Source: Erodium maritimum (Eukaryota; Streptophyta; Magnoliopsida; Geraniales; Geraniaceae). Taken from it: a stretch of DNA of 64,000 bases. Below are positions 39,346 through 52,045 of this stretch, in pieces; the first letter of the stretch is position 1; every line of letters starts with the position of its first letter. The stretch covers positions 34,764,956 through 34,828,955 of the forward strand of contig OY997594.1 of assembly GCA_963921825.1 (NCBI GenBank). The letters run 5' to 3'. The position numbers were made by a program, and so were the translations under genes. The notes beneath the pieces are model-generated. The model saw only the letters and a list, made by a program, of their open reading frames with translations. It was not told where the DNA came from and ran no database searches.

Positions 39346-42300
39346 TGTGAAGACCGCCTCAGTATAAATATTTTTTAAAATGTTAATTTTATTCGAATGG
39401 AACGATGTGGTTGGAAAACGAGATAAAGTTTTGGAGCAAACCACAATCGTAAAAGAAAAGAAACTTAAAAAAAATAATGATAAAAAAGGGGTAAAGAGCC
39501 GGGTCAGGGGGACCTGACCCGACCTGTGGAACCGGCCCGAGTCAGGCCAACCCGATCCAGCCCCGTTTTGGGCCAACCCAACCCAGCCCCTTTTTGGGCC
39601 AGCTTCTCAGGCCCGTTAGAGGCCCAGTACCAAGCCCGACTACTTAACCCTTGTTTTAGGGTTTCAACGTCAGATTTCCCCTTCCCTCTTCGATGCGCGC
39701 ACGCCTCCCTCTCAGAAACCCTCACCTCTCGATCCCGAGTTCCACTCGCCGTCACTCTCTCTTCACGCCTCCGTATTCTCCCTCCTTCTCCAACCTTCAC
39801 CCATCTCCCCCACTCTTCTCCTCCAGCTGAAACCTCGCCGGCGTCGTGTACCCGTGACCGAGCTTCCGGTCGTCCCATCTCCCCCTCCGTTCGAGCTCGC
39901 CGGCGACGACCAGGTGCGCCTAGGACACGACCTTCGTCCCCGAGCTCTCTCGCCCTCCCTTCTCTCCTTCCTCGTCGTTTCAGTCAAGGCCGCCGCCCTC
40001 ACCCTCGTCCCCGACCTGCCTCGCGCCTTCTCCGTCAGCCGAGCCGTCGCCGGCGCCCCTCGCCGAACTCTCTAGCTCCTCTTCTCCTTTTTTCTGCTTC
40101 ACCGCGTGTAAACCGAGCCCAATCGTCGGGCTCGTGCATATCTGAGATGGGCGAGAGACCGCCGTGCTCAGCCTTCCGCCGCCGTCCCTTTTACACTACG
40201 GTGAGCAAATCCCTGAGCTCCCGGCCGGGTTCGTCACCGCCGATGGTCGGAATCTGACCGGGCCTTCCTCCTCTTTTTATTTCTGGCCGTGTTTTTTTGG
40301 ATCTGAACGATCCGTGAAACAAAACTTGTTGAAACAAAAGTTAAGGAATTAACAGATTTGACTTTAAAATAAAAGAAATTAAAATCAGTTTCGTTTTAAG
40401 ACGGTTTTGAACGGTGCACGAATTTGGGACCTGGACTTTTAAACCAGACTGTAAAACGAACTGAAAACGGGACAAAAGTGGAACGGGAATCAGTACCTCG
40501 GGAACCGTGCATCGAAACCCATACCTCGGGAAACGTGCACCGGGTTCTGTGCTCGGAGCTCGGGTGCTCGAACCCGATTTTCCGTAATCTTGCTTTTAGC
40601 CCGCTCGAGTCTAAAAGACAACTTTTGGATTTAAATCGAAACCGTCTTATAACCTTTTAAATCAATTTGTGAAACCGGTTTTAATTGTAACTTTCTATGT
40701 AAAGTAGAGTCTGGCTTCGAGCGAAGAGAAGACCGGAGTTAAGCCCAAACGCGGACTTCGCCCTAGAAGACGGTGTTGGCCCGGTCGTCAGCAGCTAGGA
40801 GACGCTGCTGTGGTATCGTCTTGAGGTAGGGAAAGTAGCGAATACCGGTTTAATTAGGGAAAGTTACTAGTATGCATGCTAGGTAATAATAATAAAATCG
40901 GAAAGATCGTAGTTTGGCATGTAGGATGCAAACAACTAGCGCAGACGTATGAACTGTGAACATTTACGTTTTCTGTCTTGGGAGTTGTTGTGCTGGTAGT
41001 TTCGGGCCATGACGTGCCCGTAGGATTGTTTGCTGAGTGCTTCTGCTAGTGTGCTTGTGTTGTTTGAACGAATATTAAATAATGAACATGAAAACGGATT
41101 GGATTGAACTAGTGATGCATGCTGATGACCTGTGTGGTTATTTCCTGTTAATTGATTTGTTGAACTGTGGGACAGTTGGGGATTTGATACCGGTTAAGCC
41201 GGTGGGGTTACCACGTTGAACGTGGGGTCGGTAAGTGATGGTAAGTACGTGACGGTTTGAGTGTGCTTAAGAGTTCAATAAGATTATTGCTCGGTGCTGC
41301 ATGATTGTGATTGTGTGTGGGCATGTGTGTCGTGTTTGTTGTGATGAGAATCCTTGGTCGTGATATGGACGGGTGAGTGATAGACCGACGTGCCGTGTAT
41401 TTGTGGTAAGACTGTTGGGCTTGGTGAGCCGTGTTTGATATGTGGCATTTCGATGCGTAATTGTTATTTTGTTGTGTATTCCTTGAGGATGGTATTCCGG
41501 TTGAGATTGGGCCTACGGGTCGTGTTTGGGGCCTACGGGTCGTGTTTGGGGCCGACGGGCCATAATATGGTTGGGGCCTACGGGTCGTGTTGGGCCTGCG
41601 GGTCGTGTTGCATAGGGCCGACGGGCCACATCATATCATCTTGCATAGGGCCGACGGGTCGGAGCCGACGGGCCACATCATATCATATTGCATAGGGCCG
41701 ACGGCTCGAAGCCGATGGGCCAAATCATATCATAGTGGGCCTATGGGTCGTGGTTGGGCCTACGGGTCGTGTTGGGCTTACGGGTCGTGATGGGCACTGG
41801 GTGCCATGTTTCAGCCTCGATGATCTAGGGTCCTTTGGAGACGTTTCCGAGAGTCCCGACGAATGCGTCCTCATAAGGATGTTTTCGGCATTCTCGACGT
41901 TATACGTCTTTGTGACGTTATGCGCCTCCTCTGGATCGAGAGGTAGTCCGATGGATACTTGACTTACCGTATTGATATGATGATGTCGGGCTGTGTACAG
42001 TCGGCGGAGTTCAGGGATTGTAGTACGGGATGTGTGTGCTGATGGCTTCTGTGTTTGATATGTTGCTGTTTGGTTAATGTTTTCTTGTGTGAAAGTTATC
42101 GTTGAGAGTATTGTAAATTTGGCTATGAACCCCGGTCGGTAGTTAGACGTGTTGTACTAGTATGCCCTAATTGGACGGTTACTCATGGTGGTGAGCCGAT
42201 GTTCGTTACCTTAAATACTTTCTCTACTGGGCGAAAGCTCACCCCTTACATTGTCGATTTTCAGGTGTTGAGGGGATTTGTGCTAGCAGGACACAGTTGA

Positions 42301-42513
42301 GCTTGGGAGCTGGCGAGGGTCCTAGGCTAGTAGGTCTAGAGACGTGCGTTTGTTTTTGAACCGAATTTTGTATAATGGGTTTTGGGAACTGTTAACTTTG
42401 TCAATTGATTTATTATTACTTTTGAAATTTTATCTTTCGTAATTTTACCGTATATATTTATTATTTTAAGTTCACGTCTCGAGTCCGGTCAAAACCGGAT
42501 TTGGGGCGTGACA
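39346..42513 (+). mobile_element. Solo LTR, 3.2 kb, Ty3/gypsy type (Tekay/Del-like)
   Basis: 3,168 bp beginning TGTGAAGACC and ending GGGGCGTGACA, flanked by the 5-bp duplication tatct (39341-39345, 42514-42518) inside LINE ORF2. No internal region, primer site or second LTR, so it is what remains after recombination between two LTRs. The length and the ...ttggggcgtgaca end recall the large LTRs of plant Tekay/Del chromoviruses; the assignment is by memory of family style. It contains a minisatellite and a GC-rich section (39500-40260) with long but meaningless open frames. Confidence 0.82.
41505..41795 (+). repeat. Minisatellite within the solo LTR
   Basis: Imperfect tandem units built on gggcctacgggtcgtgtt, alternating with a longer version gggccgacgggccacatcat. 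About a dozen units. Open frames through it are artefacts of the repeat. Confidence 0.75.
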
Positions 42514-45500
42514 TATCTGATCATAGACCAATCCTTCTCTCTGATCCCTTGGTTGATTGGGGTCCTAGGCCATTTAAGTTCCTCAATGCTTGGCTGGATC
42601 ATCCTTTGTTTTTTCCAGCAGTAAAGAAGTTTTGGTTGGAGATTGATATTTCTGGGGCACCACATTACACTATTTGGCAGAAGCTGAAATTGCTAAAGGT
42701 TTTCTTGAAAGACTGGAATATCAATGTCTTTGACTTCCTTGAGAAAGAAATAGAGCAGCTCAAGAAGGAAATAAATGATTTAGATGGGGTATTAGATAGC
42801 AGAAGTTTAACTGATTCTGAAAGAAGTACATGGGCTTATTTGGGGGCAATTCTTATTCAAAAACACAAATCTCTCTCAAAAGTTTGGAGACAGAAATCTA
42901 GGCACAAGTGGTTAAAAGAAGGGGATAGATGTTCCAAATATTATCATCTGTTGGCCAATCTTGCTAGTCAGAGGAAGAAGATCAATCAAATTTGGGTTGG
43001 GAGTAATCTATTGTCCAATCCATCTGAGATAAAAGTAGCAGCTAAAGAACATTTTGCTGCTAGATTCCAAAAATCATCTTCTGTTGTCCTTGATCTCTCT
43101 CTACTACCTTTCAAATCCTTATCATCAGCAAAGACACTTTTCCTTGAAAGATCTTTCAGTGAAGCAGAGATTTATAGTGTAGTTATTGACTGTAATGGAG
43201 AGAAAGCAACATGGCCAGATGATTACACATTAAAATTCTTCCAAACCTGTTGGGATTTTCTTCAGTCAAATGTATCCCTTTTTTGTCATCACTTCTTTGA
43301 GACTGGTCTATTGGGGAAGGGTATTACTTCTTCATTTTTCCTCTGATCCCCAAAAGTATCAAACCCTCAAACCTTTGAGGAATACAAACCTATCAGTTTA
43401 GTAGGTTCTTTGTATAAAATTATTTCAAAGTTGCTAGCTGCTAGGCTGAAGACTGTCATGGATGAATTAGTAAATGATGTATAATCAGGTTTCATATTAG
43501 GGAGACAAATTTTAGATGGGGTTCTAATTGCTACTGAGATGATCCACTCCATCAAAGCCACAAAAGAAGAAGTCATAATTCTCAAGGTAGATTTTGAGAA
43601 ATCTTATGATTTTCTTGATTGGGGATATTTTTACCAGGTTTTAAACATCATGGGCTTTGGTACTACTTGGAGGAGTTGGATGAAGTCTTGCTTTCAGGCT
43701 TGGTCTTCTGTGTTGGTCAATGGCTCCCCTTCATCTGATTTTGAACTCACAAGAGGTTTGAGACAAGACTGCTCTCTTTCTCCCCTACTCTTTGCACTGG
43801 CAGCTGAGGGCCTTCATCAAATACTTGAACAAAGGATCATAGCAGGGAATTTTGAAGGCATCACCTGTGGAGCTCAAGGTCTTGTCATCTCACACCTACA
43901 ATTTGCAGATGACACTTTGATAATCATAAAGGATAAGAAGAATCACCTACACAATATTAAATCTTCTCTCGAAGCTTTCCAATTAGCCTCTGGTCTAAAG
44001 ATAAATTATCATAAATCCAAGGTGGTACTCCTCAATCCTTCAACTTACACTGTTGTTGAAGCCTCTTCTATTTTAGGATGTGAAACTGCAGACTTACCAC
44101 TTGATTACTTGGGCTTCAAGCTAGGGGCTAATCCTAGGAGATACTCTACTTGGCAACCAATTATTGACAAGTTCAAGAAAAAATTAAGCCTCTGGTAGAC
44201 CAAGCTACTCAACTTTGGGGGTAGGGTGACACTTATAAAATCAACACTTTCCTCTCTTCCCCTTTACTACATGTCTTTGTTCAGAGTTCCTAAGAAGGTC
44301 CTCAAGGAGATGGAGATGTGGCAGAGGAAACTTTTGTGGAATGGATCTAACACAAATAAGGTACTTCATAAAGTCAGGTGGAATTTGGGGATAAAAAACC
44401 CTCTATATAATGAATTCTGCACTTTTAGTCAAATGGTGGTGGAGATTTGCTATTGATACTGACTCCCTATGAAAAAAATTTCTCTGTGCCAAGTATGGAT
44501 GGAACCCTGAAGATTGGAATTTATCCACTATCAAATTAACCTCTAGTCAAAATTTCTTAGGCCATGTTCAGACACTTCTCAGTGAACACAAATTCAGTAG
44601 TGCAGTGGGGTTCTCAGGGTTGGAATGGTTTGTGGTCAATGGAATAAGGGTGAGCTTCTGGGGGGATATTTGGCTATTAGATGTACCCATCAAGTGTAGA
44701 TTTCAGAGACTCTTTCACCTCTCCATACACAAAAACAACAAGGTGGTGTTCTTTTGGAATAATGGTGAGTGGCTACTGCATTTCAGGAGGAAATTAAGAG
44801 GTTGGGAGATTGGACAATTTAGAGAATTATCAGAGCTTCTCAATGTCTTTACTCTACAAGACTCGGGACAAGACAAAGTGGTGTGGAAATTACACAGTGC
44901 ATGCTTTAAAGTCAAGAGAATGTACAAATTTTTGACTGATGAAACTCTGCAGGACCAGAATTGGGCTAAGTATTTGTGGTCTCCTATTCTCCCTCCAAAG
45001 ATATCAGCATTTGCCTGGTTGGCCTGCCATAAAGCTATTCCCACCAGGCTTTTTTTGGACAGTAGAGGTCTAAATCTTCAACTGGAAGACACTATATGTC
45101 CTATGTGTAACTATGATTTTGAGGAGATCAATCACCTCCTCCTTTCTTGTTGAAGAGCCTGGCTTGTGTGGACTGAAATATTAAGTTGGTGGGGCTTCAA
45201 AGGAGTATTTTGCAATGAAATTATCAACTTCATATACTCTTGGGAATTTCTCTGCCCCTCTGACTCTACAGCTCAATGGAGAATTATATGTTTCATCACT
45301 TTGTGGCATATCTGGCTTGATAGGAATGAGGTGGTTTTCAATAACAAACTCTCTTCTCCTACAGAGATTTTCAACAAAATTCAAAGTTACAGCTTTAACC
45401 TAGAATGGAGTCTATTTAACAAATACAATCCTTTCTCCTTTTCCCTTTGGAGAGCTGATCCTACTGCCTGCATCAGAAGAAAGGTTGCCCCAGCCCTGCT

Positions 45501-46562
45501 TTGAATTTTCTAGTGTTCGGGGGGATTCTGTATTGAAGATTTTGGTATTTTCTTGGGGGGGGGGGGGGGGGGGCATGGGTGGTTTTAAGGGTGGCTTGGG
45601 AGTAAGGTACTAGGTTTATTTTGGAGAGGTAGTAGAGTGTTGTTGGGATTAGTTCTTAGGTACTTTTGTGTGTGGGGTTTGTTCTGCTACTCACCTTTCT
45701 TCCCTTGATTAATACTCTTCTTTCTTGTGTGTGGGTAGAGTTTAGGTGGTGTTTTGAGGGTTTTTTTTCTTCTGTCTTTTGAGTCCTGGTTTTTGTGACT
45801 CTTTGGTTTCATTAGTGTTGGAATTGCAGTGGAAAACTCTGGTTTGCTCTTTTACTTGTTCCATTTTTTAGTACCTATAGGACGACAACCTTTTGTTTAC
45901 AGGTTTTACAAGAACCTGTCACCTTGGTTGTGCCATTGTTTTCTATGACTGAGATGGATATGGCGCTGCTGGTTGTTTCTTGGCAGGAAGGGGGCATATG
46001 ATGGTTGCAGTTGATCTTGCTGCAACAAATTTGTGGAAGTAGCCTCTCATAATGGTTTGCAGCAGTTCTGGTTGACAGTTCAAGAAGCAAAAAAGAAGAA
46101 AGAAAAGAAGTAAAGACTTGGCTTGGAAGAAAACTTTTGAGGGTTAGGAATGGGTTATTGTTTTTATAGTTGTGTTACGAGGGTGGGTTTTGGCATCTAA
46201 AGGATTGTGACAACATGTCAAGTTAGTTAAGTTAGTTTAAATTACTTGGGTAAGACTTGGAACACTTATTTCCAAGGAAGTTTTATGGTCGATGGGTATG
46301 TTGGTGAGTTCGGGTTTATTGTTTTGCTTGAGAGATTGTAATAGTCTCTTGATCTTTTCTACAATTTGTAGAACTGATTCATCTATAATAATTTGCCGAT
46401 AAAAAACAACAACTACTAAATAAAATAAAAATAAAATTCATAAATAGAAATAAAATTTCATTAATAAAATATAAAATTTAAAAAGTACATAACTTAAAAA
46501 AAATACATAACTAAAAAAAATACATAACTAAAAAAAATACATAACATTAAACCAATGAATTA

Positions 46563-47780
46563 TCAGTCGTCTGAATCGTCAGAGTTGTAAGTCCCGCCCG
46601 ACCGATTCCATATGTGCTCCATAAAGTCTTCTTGAAGTTGTCGATGAGTCGCATCATTGATGACACTAATTCGCGCTTGGAGTTCCTGGTGGTACGACAA
46701 GGTCCTTGATCGATTCCATGCTTGAGGTGGTGCCAAACCCTAAGGTAATTCCAGAGGGGCCTCGGAAAACAAATCGTTATCCCCTGCTTCATATCGTTCG
46801 CGTTCGTCCTCCATGATGATATTATGTAGAATGATACAACAATGCATCATATCAGCCAAAGTCGATTTATCCCAGATCCGAGTGGGCCTTGAAATTATGT
46901 GCCACCGTGGTTGGAGGACGCCAAAGGTCCGTTTAATATCTTTACGGGCACTTTCTTGGCATTTGGAAAACAACTTCTGTTTGCGGGTACATGGATGGCG
47001 AATCGACTTGACGAACCGACCCCATTGAGGCTAAATGCCGTCAACTAAATAATACGGCTTGTTGTAGCGATGCCCGTTGATCTCGAAATCCACGACCATG
47101 TCACGACCACGGAAAGCTTCATCGAATAAGTGGCCGGCGTTGAGGACGTTAATGTCGTTGTTCGTGCCACCCATGCCGAAAAATGCATGCCAAATCCACG
47201 TATCACGAGACGCAACTGCTTCCAGCATAATTGTTGGATTCCCGTGATCTCCACATTCATGAGATCCTTGCAATGCGACTAGGCAATTCTTCCACTCATT
47301 TGAGTATAGTACTTTCCCCCATATGTAGTGTGTCGTCCAATGAATCGGAAGAGCACTCATACACCAACATTCGTATCGCGGCGGTGCATTTCTGGTGCGT
47401 TGATAACCCCAACTGTCATGTAGCGTCACGACCCAGAACAAAGTAGCTGTCGTGAGACTTAACCGCTTCCATAACCCGTAAAAATAATGGTCTGGACAAA
47501 CAAAAACGTCGCCTAAAAAATTTGGGGATATAGATCGGGCTCTCGACAAAATAATCCCTCATCAGTCATCGTGGCCTTGCTCACGCCTTTTGTTACTCTC
47601 TGTCTGGGAACCTTCTCTTGTTTCGATCCGTCGCCTCAATCTATCGAATTATGGCGTTGCTCTCTATATCATTCTCTTGGTTCTACGCCGAAGTCCTCGA
47701 TCCCAAGCACGAAGTTCGGCTTCAACCTCGCGGCGTTCGGCTTTCATCTCCTCCCTTGTTAGACGTTCGTCGTCGGACAT
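46563..47780 (-). pseudogene. Harbinger (DDE_Tnp_4 / HARBI1-like) transposase, decayed
   Basis: Minus strand, start near 47780 (MSDDERLTREEMKAE), stop at 46563-46565. Recognisable parts: EWKNCLVALQGSHE, NPTIMLEAVASRDTWIWHAF, GTNNDINVLN, NGHRYNKPYYLVDGI, QESARKDIKRTFGVLQPRW, DMMHCCIILHNIIMEDE. These follow the order of plant Harbinger transposases. Two in-frame stops separate the three later blocks (after LVDGI and after PLELP), and the N-terminal third carries further stops and a shift. The first catalytic Asp region (normally S-I-D-C-M-H-W) reads SALPIHW, so the Asp is gone. Not functional. Confidence 0.85.
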
Positions 47781-47979
47781 TTTTTTGGCGACATTTGGAA
47801 ATGAAATGTAGAGAATTGGAGATGAAATGTAGAGAGACATTTTAGGAATGGTGTTGTGGATTTGATGAAATGGGTGAGAGGTATTTATAGTAGGAGAAAA
47901 ATGATTTGTTTATTGTATTTTGTTTTAAAAAAAGTAGTCGTTTGGATTAAACCGTTGCTACCAGCAACAGTCATTTTTT

Positions 47980-48192
47980 TGGGGACTAGACACGTGGCGA
48001 GCTGCCACCGGGCAGCAGAGAGGCGCGAGGCAGCGGGGGTGATTTTGGCCCCGCGCCTCTGCCCCCCTCACCCTCACCCACAGCCTCCTCCCCCGCGCCC
48101 CGCACGCCCCCTCCCCACACCGAGCGAACCCCGAACCCTTTCCCTTTCTGCCCCCGCCCCGGCCTCGCCCATATCCCCTGATGCGGATGCTC
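47980..48192. other. GC-rich subterminal region of the Harbinger element
   Basis: About 200 bp of CCG/CCC-rich sequence in an otherwise AT-rich window, ending in the right terminal inverted repeat. The open frame across it has no recognisable product. Confidence 0.55.
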
Positions 48193-48354
48193 TAAAAAAG
48201 AGAATGTTAATTTGTTGCTAGTTCCTTGATTGATTTTTAAGCTAGAAGGAGGTGATGATAGATTTAAAGAGAGAAAGAAAGGTTGAAATTTACCAGTATC
48301 ATTACAGGGCTAGGCAAAAACATAAGAGAGTAGTTGAAGAAGAGTGTTTTAACC

Positions 48355-48515
48355 CAATGTTCTAAAAATCCCGACTAGGTTCCCTCTAGGCCCCATTTCT
48401 TTGTTGATCGACCCGATTAATTGAGTAAATCCTCGATTAATCTCCGTTTAATCCCCGATTATTCCCCAAAAGGCCTTAACCGCTCGAATAGCGCCTAACA
48501 ATTTTTAGAACTTTG
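48355..48515. mobile_element. hAT-type MITE, 8-bp TSD ttttaacc
   Basis: A 161-bp element flanked by ttttaacc (48347-48354, 48516-48523). Left end caatgttctaaaaatcccga; right end, reverse-complemented, caaagttctaaaaattgtta. Interior shares the 'gattaat...cgcctaa' style of the 395-bp copy at 19016-19410. It is a shorter deletion derivative of the same family. Confidence 0.85.
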
Positions 48516-48523
48516 TTTTAACC

Positions 48524-49107
48524 TAATTAGTATTAAGTCTAATGAAAATTCTAATGAGTTGGTGGTTCCTAGACATAATATATATAACCACTTGCTCAAG
48601 TTAATATGGTTGATAAACGAGATATACTTTTGGTGGATTTGGTGGTCAGTTAATAGTTGTGAGGTCGGATTGAATGAAACACAATGTGAGGGTAGCAAGT
48701 GAAGTCATATAATTGAGAATGCATGCATTGGTGGCTTATATGAGAATGACACGTGTACTAAGAACGGATGCATATCTACTGATACCCTGACTCCAAGACT
48801 AGGGCTCGAATCCAAAACTAAAATCTAAAAGTAAGAGCGTGAGATCCACGCACACGTGAGATGTGTTAAAGTTATTAAGACCTGGCACGTGAAGAGCATG
48901 AGACCAAGACCCATAATCACTCGGTGGAAGGCTGGACTCAGTATGGAACTGGTGGAATAAGGGCATCGATGAGGCGGTTATAAGCATGTGCTGCAGCATA
49001 TACAAACCATACGTCGTTCAAGTAAACCTAAGTCGTGCCTGTTTTTGGTTTGACAACCAACATATATAAGTTATTTTATTTGACATTTTAGCTGGTTGAC
49101 AGTGCAT
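48524..49107. other. Intergenic DNA, nothing recognised
   Basis: AT-rich spacer with no credible gene or repeat boundary. Confidence 0.5.
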
Positions 49108-49390
49108 CACTAGTCTAAAAGACAACTTCTTTTTAGATTTATGTCCCTCAAAAGTTTGAGAGACGATAGCACATTAGGGTAGCGTCGCATTAAATGCGAT
49201 AAACGCTATATTTAAAATAACGTCTCTTTAGTTATAATTAAGACTATTAGGTATCATTGTGGGAGATGGGTGACCAACGTCATGTTAGTAAAAACTTAAG
49301 ATGCACTGTATTTTTAATATAGCATCTCATTAATAAAAACTTAAGAGGCACTACATTGAAAATATAGCGTGTCTTTAGGCTAGACAGAAT
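49108..49390. repeat. Tandem-motif region, possibly the end of a CACTA-type transposon
   Basis: Begins with cactagtctaaaagac and contains recurring motifs of the form 'tatagc(g/a)tctctt' and two adjacent copies of an approximately 45-bp unit starting aaaaacttaaga (49291-49380). Clustered short subterminal repeats behind a CACTA start are typical of CACTA transposons, but the opposite end (TAGTG) was not found. Confidence 0.3.
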
Positions 49391-49560
49391 CGTAAAAAAT
49401 AGGGCACAATCTGCTTGTGCCCTTTCACTTGTTATTACATTTCATAGTTCATCGAAGTAAAACTCACATATTTTCCAGAATGTTATAAAATTGTATCAAA
49501 CATCACACAAGTGTATCAAAAAAACCTTCGGATGTATGTTTACAAGAAGACATAAAAGGA

Positions 49561-52040
49561 ATGAAAACTCTCTCTAGGTTGAGTCTTGATGAAGAAGCTC
49601 GTTCATCTCATCTGCATCCCATTCTCCATCCTAGTTCTTCAGCTTTCAATCACCCTCGCCAACTCATCTTACCTCCTCGTCCTCCAAATCCTCACCTGAC
49701 CTCAAACCCCCCGATCTTTGCTGCTCCAGTTGAATCAAGACTTCCTCCTGCTACTGCATCTCTTGGAGGCACCCAACTCACCCTTCAAGAACTCTGTGGG
49801 GGTTTTGATATTGCTCCCCATGCCCTTCGGTCTCTTGAACCAGCTCCCTAAACCTCTCAGGTCCTCAATAAACAAGACACCTCCTCCTCCATCGGCCCTC
49901 CTCTTGGCTTTGAGCATGTGCAGAAGAAATCTATTAAGACGAAACAAAGACAGAGTAGAAGAGTAGCAGATCACTCACCATCTTCCTCTGGCAGAACTAA
50001 GCAATACAGTCCAGGCGGTCACACAAAGCTCATTGATGGCCAAAGAATGTTTTATGACAAGTTCTTCAGACATGTTACTTCGGATACTGACTCTACTCCA
50101 TCTCCCCCACCCTTACACTCTAAACCCTCTCTTCCATTTCAAAGCAAAGCCTTGGACTCTGCAGTTACAGGGGTTGGAAAAAAGGGCAATCAACATACTG
50201 AGTTTGCAATCTATGTCCACAACATCCCACCCAAAGCCACTTAGGACTGGCTCTTGAATCTCTTCTCTGAAGTAGGTGGAGTAGCCTGGACTCACATTGC
50301 TACAAAAAAAAGCATTCTTGGAAAGTATTTTGGCTTTTGCTACTTCCATAGTCAGACACAAATGAGAGAGGCAATCTTCCTCTTCAGTGGATACTCCATA
50401 AATGGCTATCAACTCTATGTGACTCAGGCAAGGAGCAAGCCTCTTCAGAAACCCCACAAGCAACATCCAAAACCTACACTACCCACTCCTTCCCTTGAAC
50501 TTGTGCTGCAGCCCCCAAGAGTGCAAGGCTCATGGTGACTAATCAAGCCACTCTTCTGAAGAAGTCACACTTAGCTTTGGCTCTTGGTAATCACAATGCA
50601 GAAGAAATTAGGAGGGATCTTGTCATGGAAGGGATCTGTGACTTGGAAATCAAAGCTCTGGGGAACAGTCTATTACTTCTGCATTGCCATGAACCTCTAA
50701 TGGAAAATGAATTATTGATCAATGATGGAGTTTGGTTGAATCACTGGCTTACAATCTTGCCTTCCAAGAATCATCTCTGTTCACTTGGAGGAAGATTCAC
50801 TTGGGTCTCTATTCAAGGGATATCCTTCCAAGGTTGGTGTGAAGAATGTTTCTCAGCTGCAATATGTGAGTTTGGAACCTATGTTTGCTCTCACCTAGTC
50901 ACAAGTATTGGTATGGATCTCAGTTTGGCCTTTGTTCTTATACATACTAGCAACTTTATGCATATCTCTTCTATGACCAACTTTTTCCTGGGATCCAAAT
51001 CATTTTCAATCTATGTTAACTCTATTAATTTCTCTGAGGTGCCTTTAATCCCAAGTCCACAGTTTTCTCCAAGCTCTAGCCCTGCTGGTTCAGACTCACT
51101 TGCTTCTCCTTTCCCTGAAGAGGAAGATCAAAATACTTCATCCAACTTGAGAGAACCATCAGATAATGGACCTATTTTTATACAACCATCCCACACCCAA
51201 ATTCTCTCAGACAACCAGGAGAGAGTGGTTGGAGAGAATGTTATTGCTGATCATTGTTTCTTTGTTGATACTGCATTAACTACCCCAAATATTTGTTCTC
51301 ATAGTGTAGTGCCAGAAACACTGCAAGACCACCAACCCCCTCCATTCAATACTACACCAAACCCCATACTTGTAGAACAATCAAATTCTCTCCTCAACAA
51401 AATCATCTCTGACTCTTTTGCCACATAATCTCTGAGCACTCAAGCACCTCTACTGCTCGGCCATACCAGAGCAGATCCAATTCAATTGCTGACCGGTTCA
51501 GTTACACAACAACCTTCCCAATTACAAGTCAATGACACAACCAAAGAAGCAATCTCATCAACCTCAAGTCAGAATTTAATGCTAGGGGCCTCCCAAAAAA
51601 CCCTCTCTACTCAGAAGAGCTTGCTATCTCCTTAGAATAACTTGCATCCTACATTGAAAACTGATTCATTCAATGTTTCTCAGCCCATACAAAACTCCTC
51701 TGCATTTCTGTCCCCTACTTCTCAGTTGCTTGGTTTGGAACAAATCAGTAGTGACAACTATCCCACCAGATCAAAAATCAAAGAAGGAGGAACAAAAAAT
51801 AAAACCTTCATCTCCAAAGCTCAATTAAAGGAAGCAAATGGGGTTTGAGATTTTGGCAAGATCATTGGGGTCTCTGCAGATTGCAGTGAGGAACTACTAC
51901 TTCAGCAGATAACCTCTCTAGATGATGACATGATTACTAACACTGAGGAACACCTTGACGCAATACACCTCTCCAAAGATTCAGATCCAATCTGTGACTT
52001 GGTTGTGAGGAATTGCTTCACACCACTCTCTTCTGCATAA
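49561..52040 (+). pseudogene. LINE copy 3 ORF1 (RRM-type), broken
   Basis: Begins ATG 49561 (MKTLSRLSLDEEARSSHLHP), Pro/Ser-rich, then an RRM-like domain (EFAIYVHNIPPKAT ... GKYFGFCYFHSQTQMREAI ... NGYQLYVTQAR, about 50200-50430). In-frame stops occur near 49849 and 50242, and a frameshift near 50530. The following block (50532-51428) reads in another frame and includes WCEECFSAAICEFGTYVC, the segment that corresponds to HGWCEETLERALLGVEDL in copy 1. The stop at 52038-52040 lies 5 bp before the ORF2 ATG. Confidence 0.75.
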
Positions 52041-52045
52041 ATCTA

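Larger units (their letters stand above)
38685..45504 (+). pseudogene. LINE copy 2 ORF2, broken and interrupted
   Basis: Endonuclease starts at 38685 (MKILSWNMRRA), shifts frame near 39000-39040, is cut at 39345 and resumes at about 42514 (ISDHRPILLSDP). The RT follows (KVDFEKSYDFLDW; HLQFADDTLIII), then the zinc-knuckle region (LPPKISAFAWLACHKAIPT; ICPMCNYDFEEINHLLLSC). In-frame stops are seen at 43344, in the VNDV*SGF region near 43482, and at 44196. A further frameshift lies near 44430. Clearly non-coding today. Confidence 0.85.
38466..46406 (+). mobile_element. 5'-truncated L1-type LINE (copy 2), interrupted by a solo LTR
   Basis: Homology to LINE copy 1 begins near 38466, inside the end of ORF1 (KSPWDYCKSIG), runs through ORF2 (38685 onward) and ends with gccgataaaaaa near 46406. 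A 3,168-bp solo LTR splits the endonuclease domain. A 19-base G run lies in the 3' untranslated part (45555-45573). No clear target duplication could be fixed; the AT-rich Harbinger flanks obscure it. 5' truncation is the usual outcome of target-primed reverse transcription. Confidence 0.85.
38292..48192 (-). mobile_element. PIF/Harbinger transposon, split by a LINE and a solo LTR
   Basis: The left end gagcatccgcatcag (38292-38306) is the exact reverse complement of the right end at 48178-48192, and both are flanked by TAA (38289-38291 and 48193-48195), the TWA duplication of this superfamily. A decayed Harbinger transposase lies inside on the minus strand (46563-47780). About 170 bp of the left part and 1.8 kb of the right part remain; between them sits LINE copy 2. 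The right subterminal part (about 47980-48170) is strongly GC-rich. That these two ends belong to one element is inferred from the matched ends, the duplication and the transposase between them. Confidence 0.65.

Noticed and set aside
39526-40257. 243-codon Pro/Ser/Arg-rich open frame and overlapping frames
   Set aside because: Sits in the GC-rich part of the solo LTR; long frames arise from composition and no domain is visible.
47571-47845. Plus-strand open frames in three overlapping registers
   Set aside because: They are antisense to the N-terminal part of the decayed Harbinger transposase.
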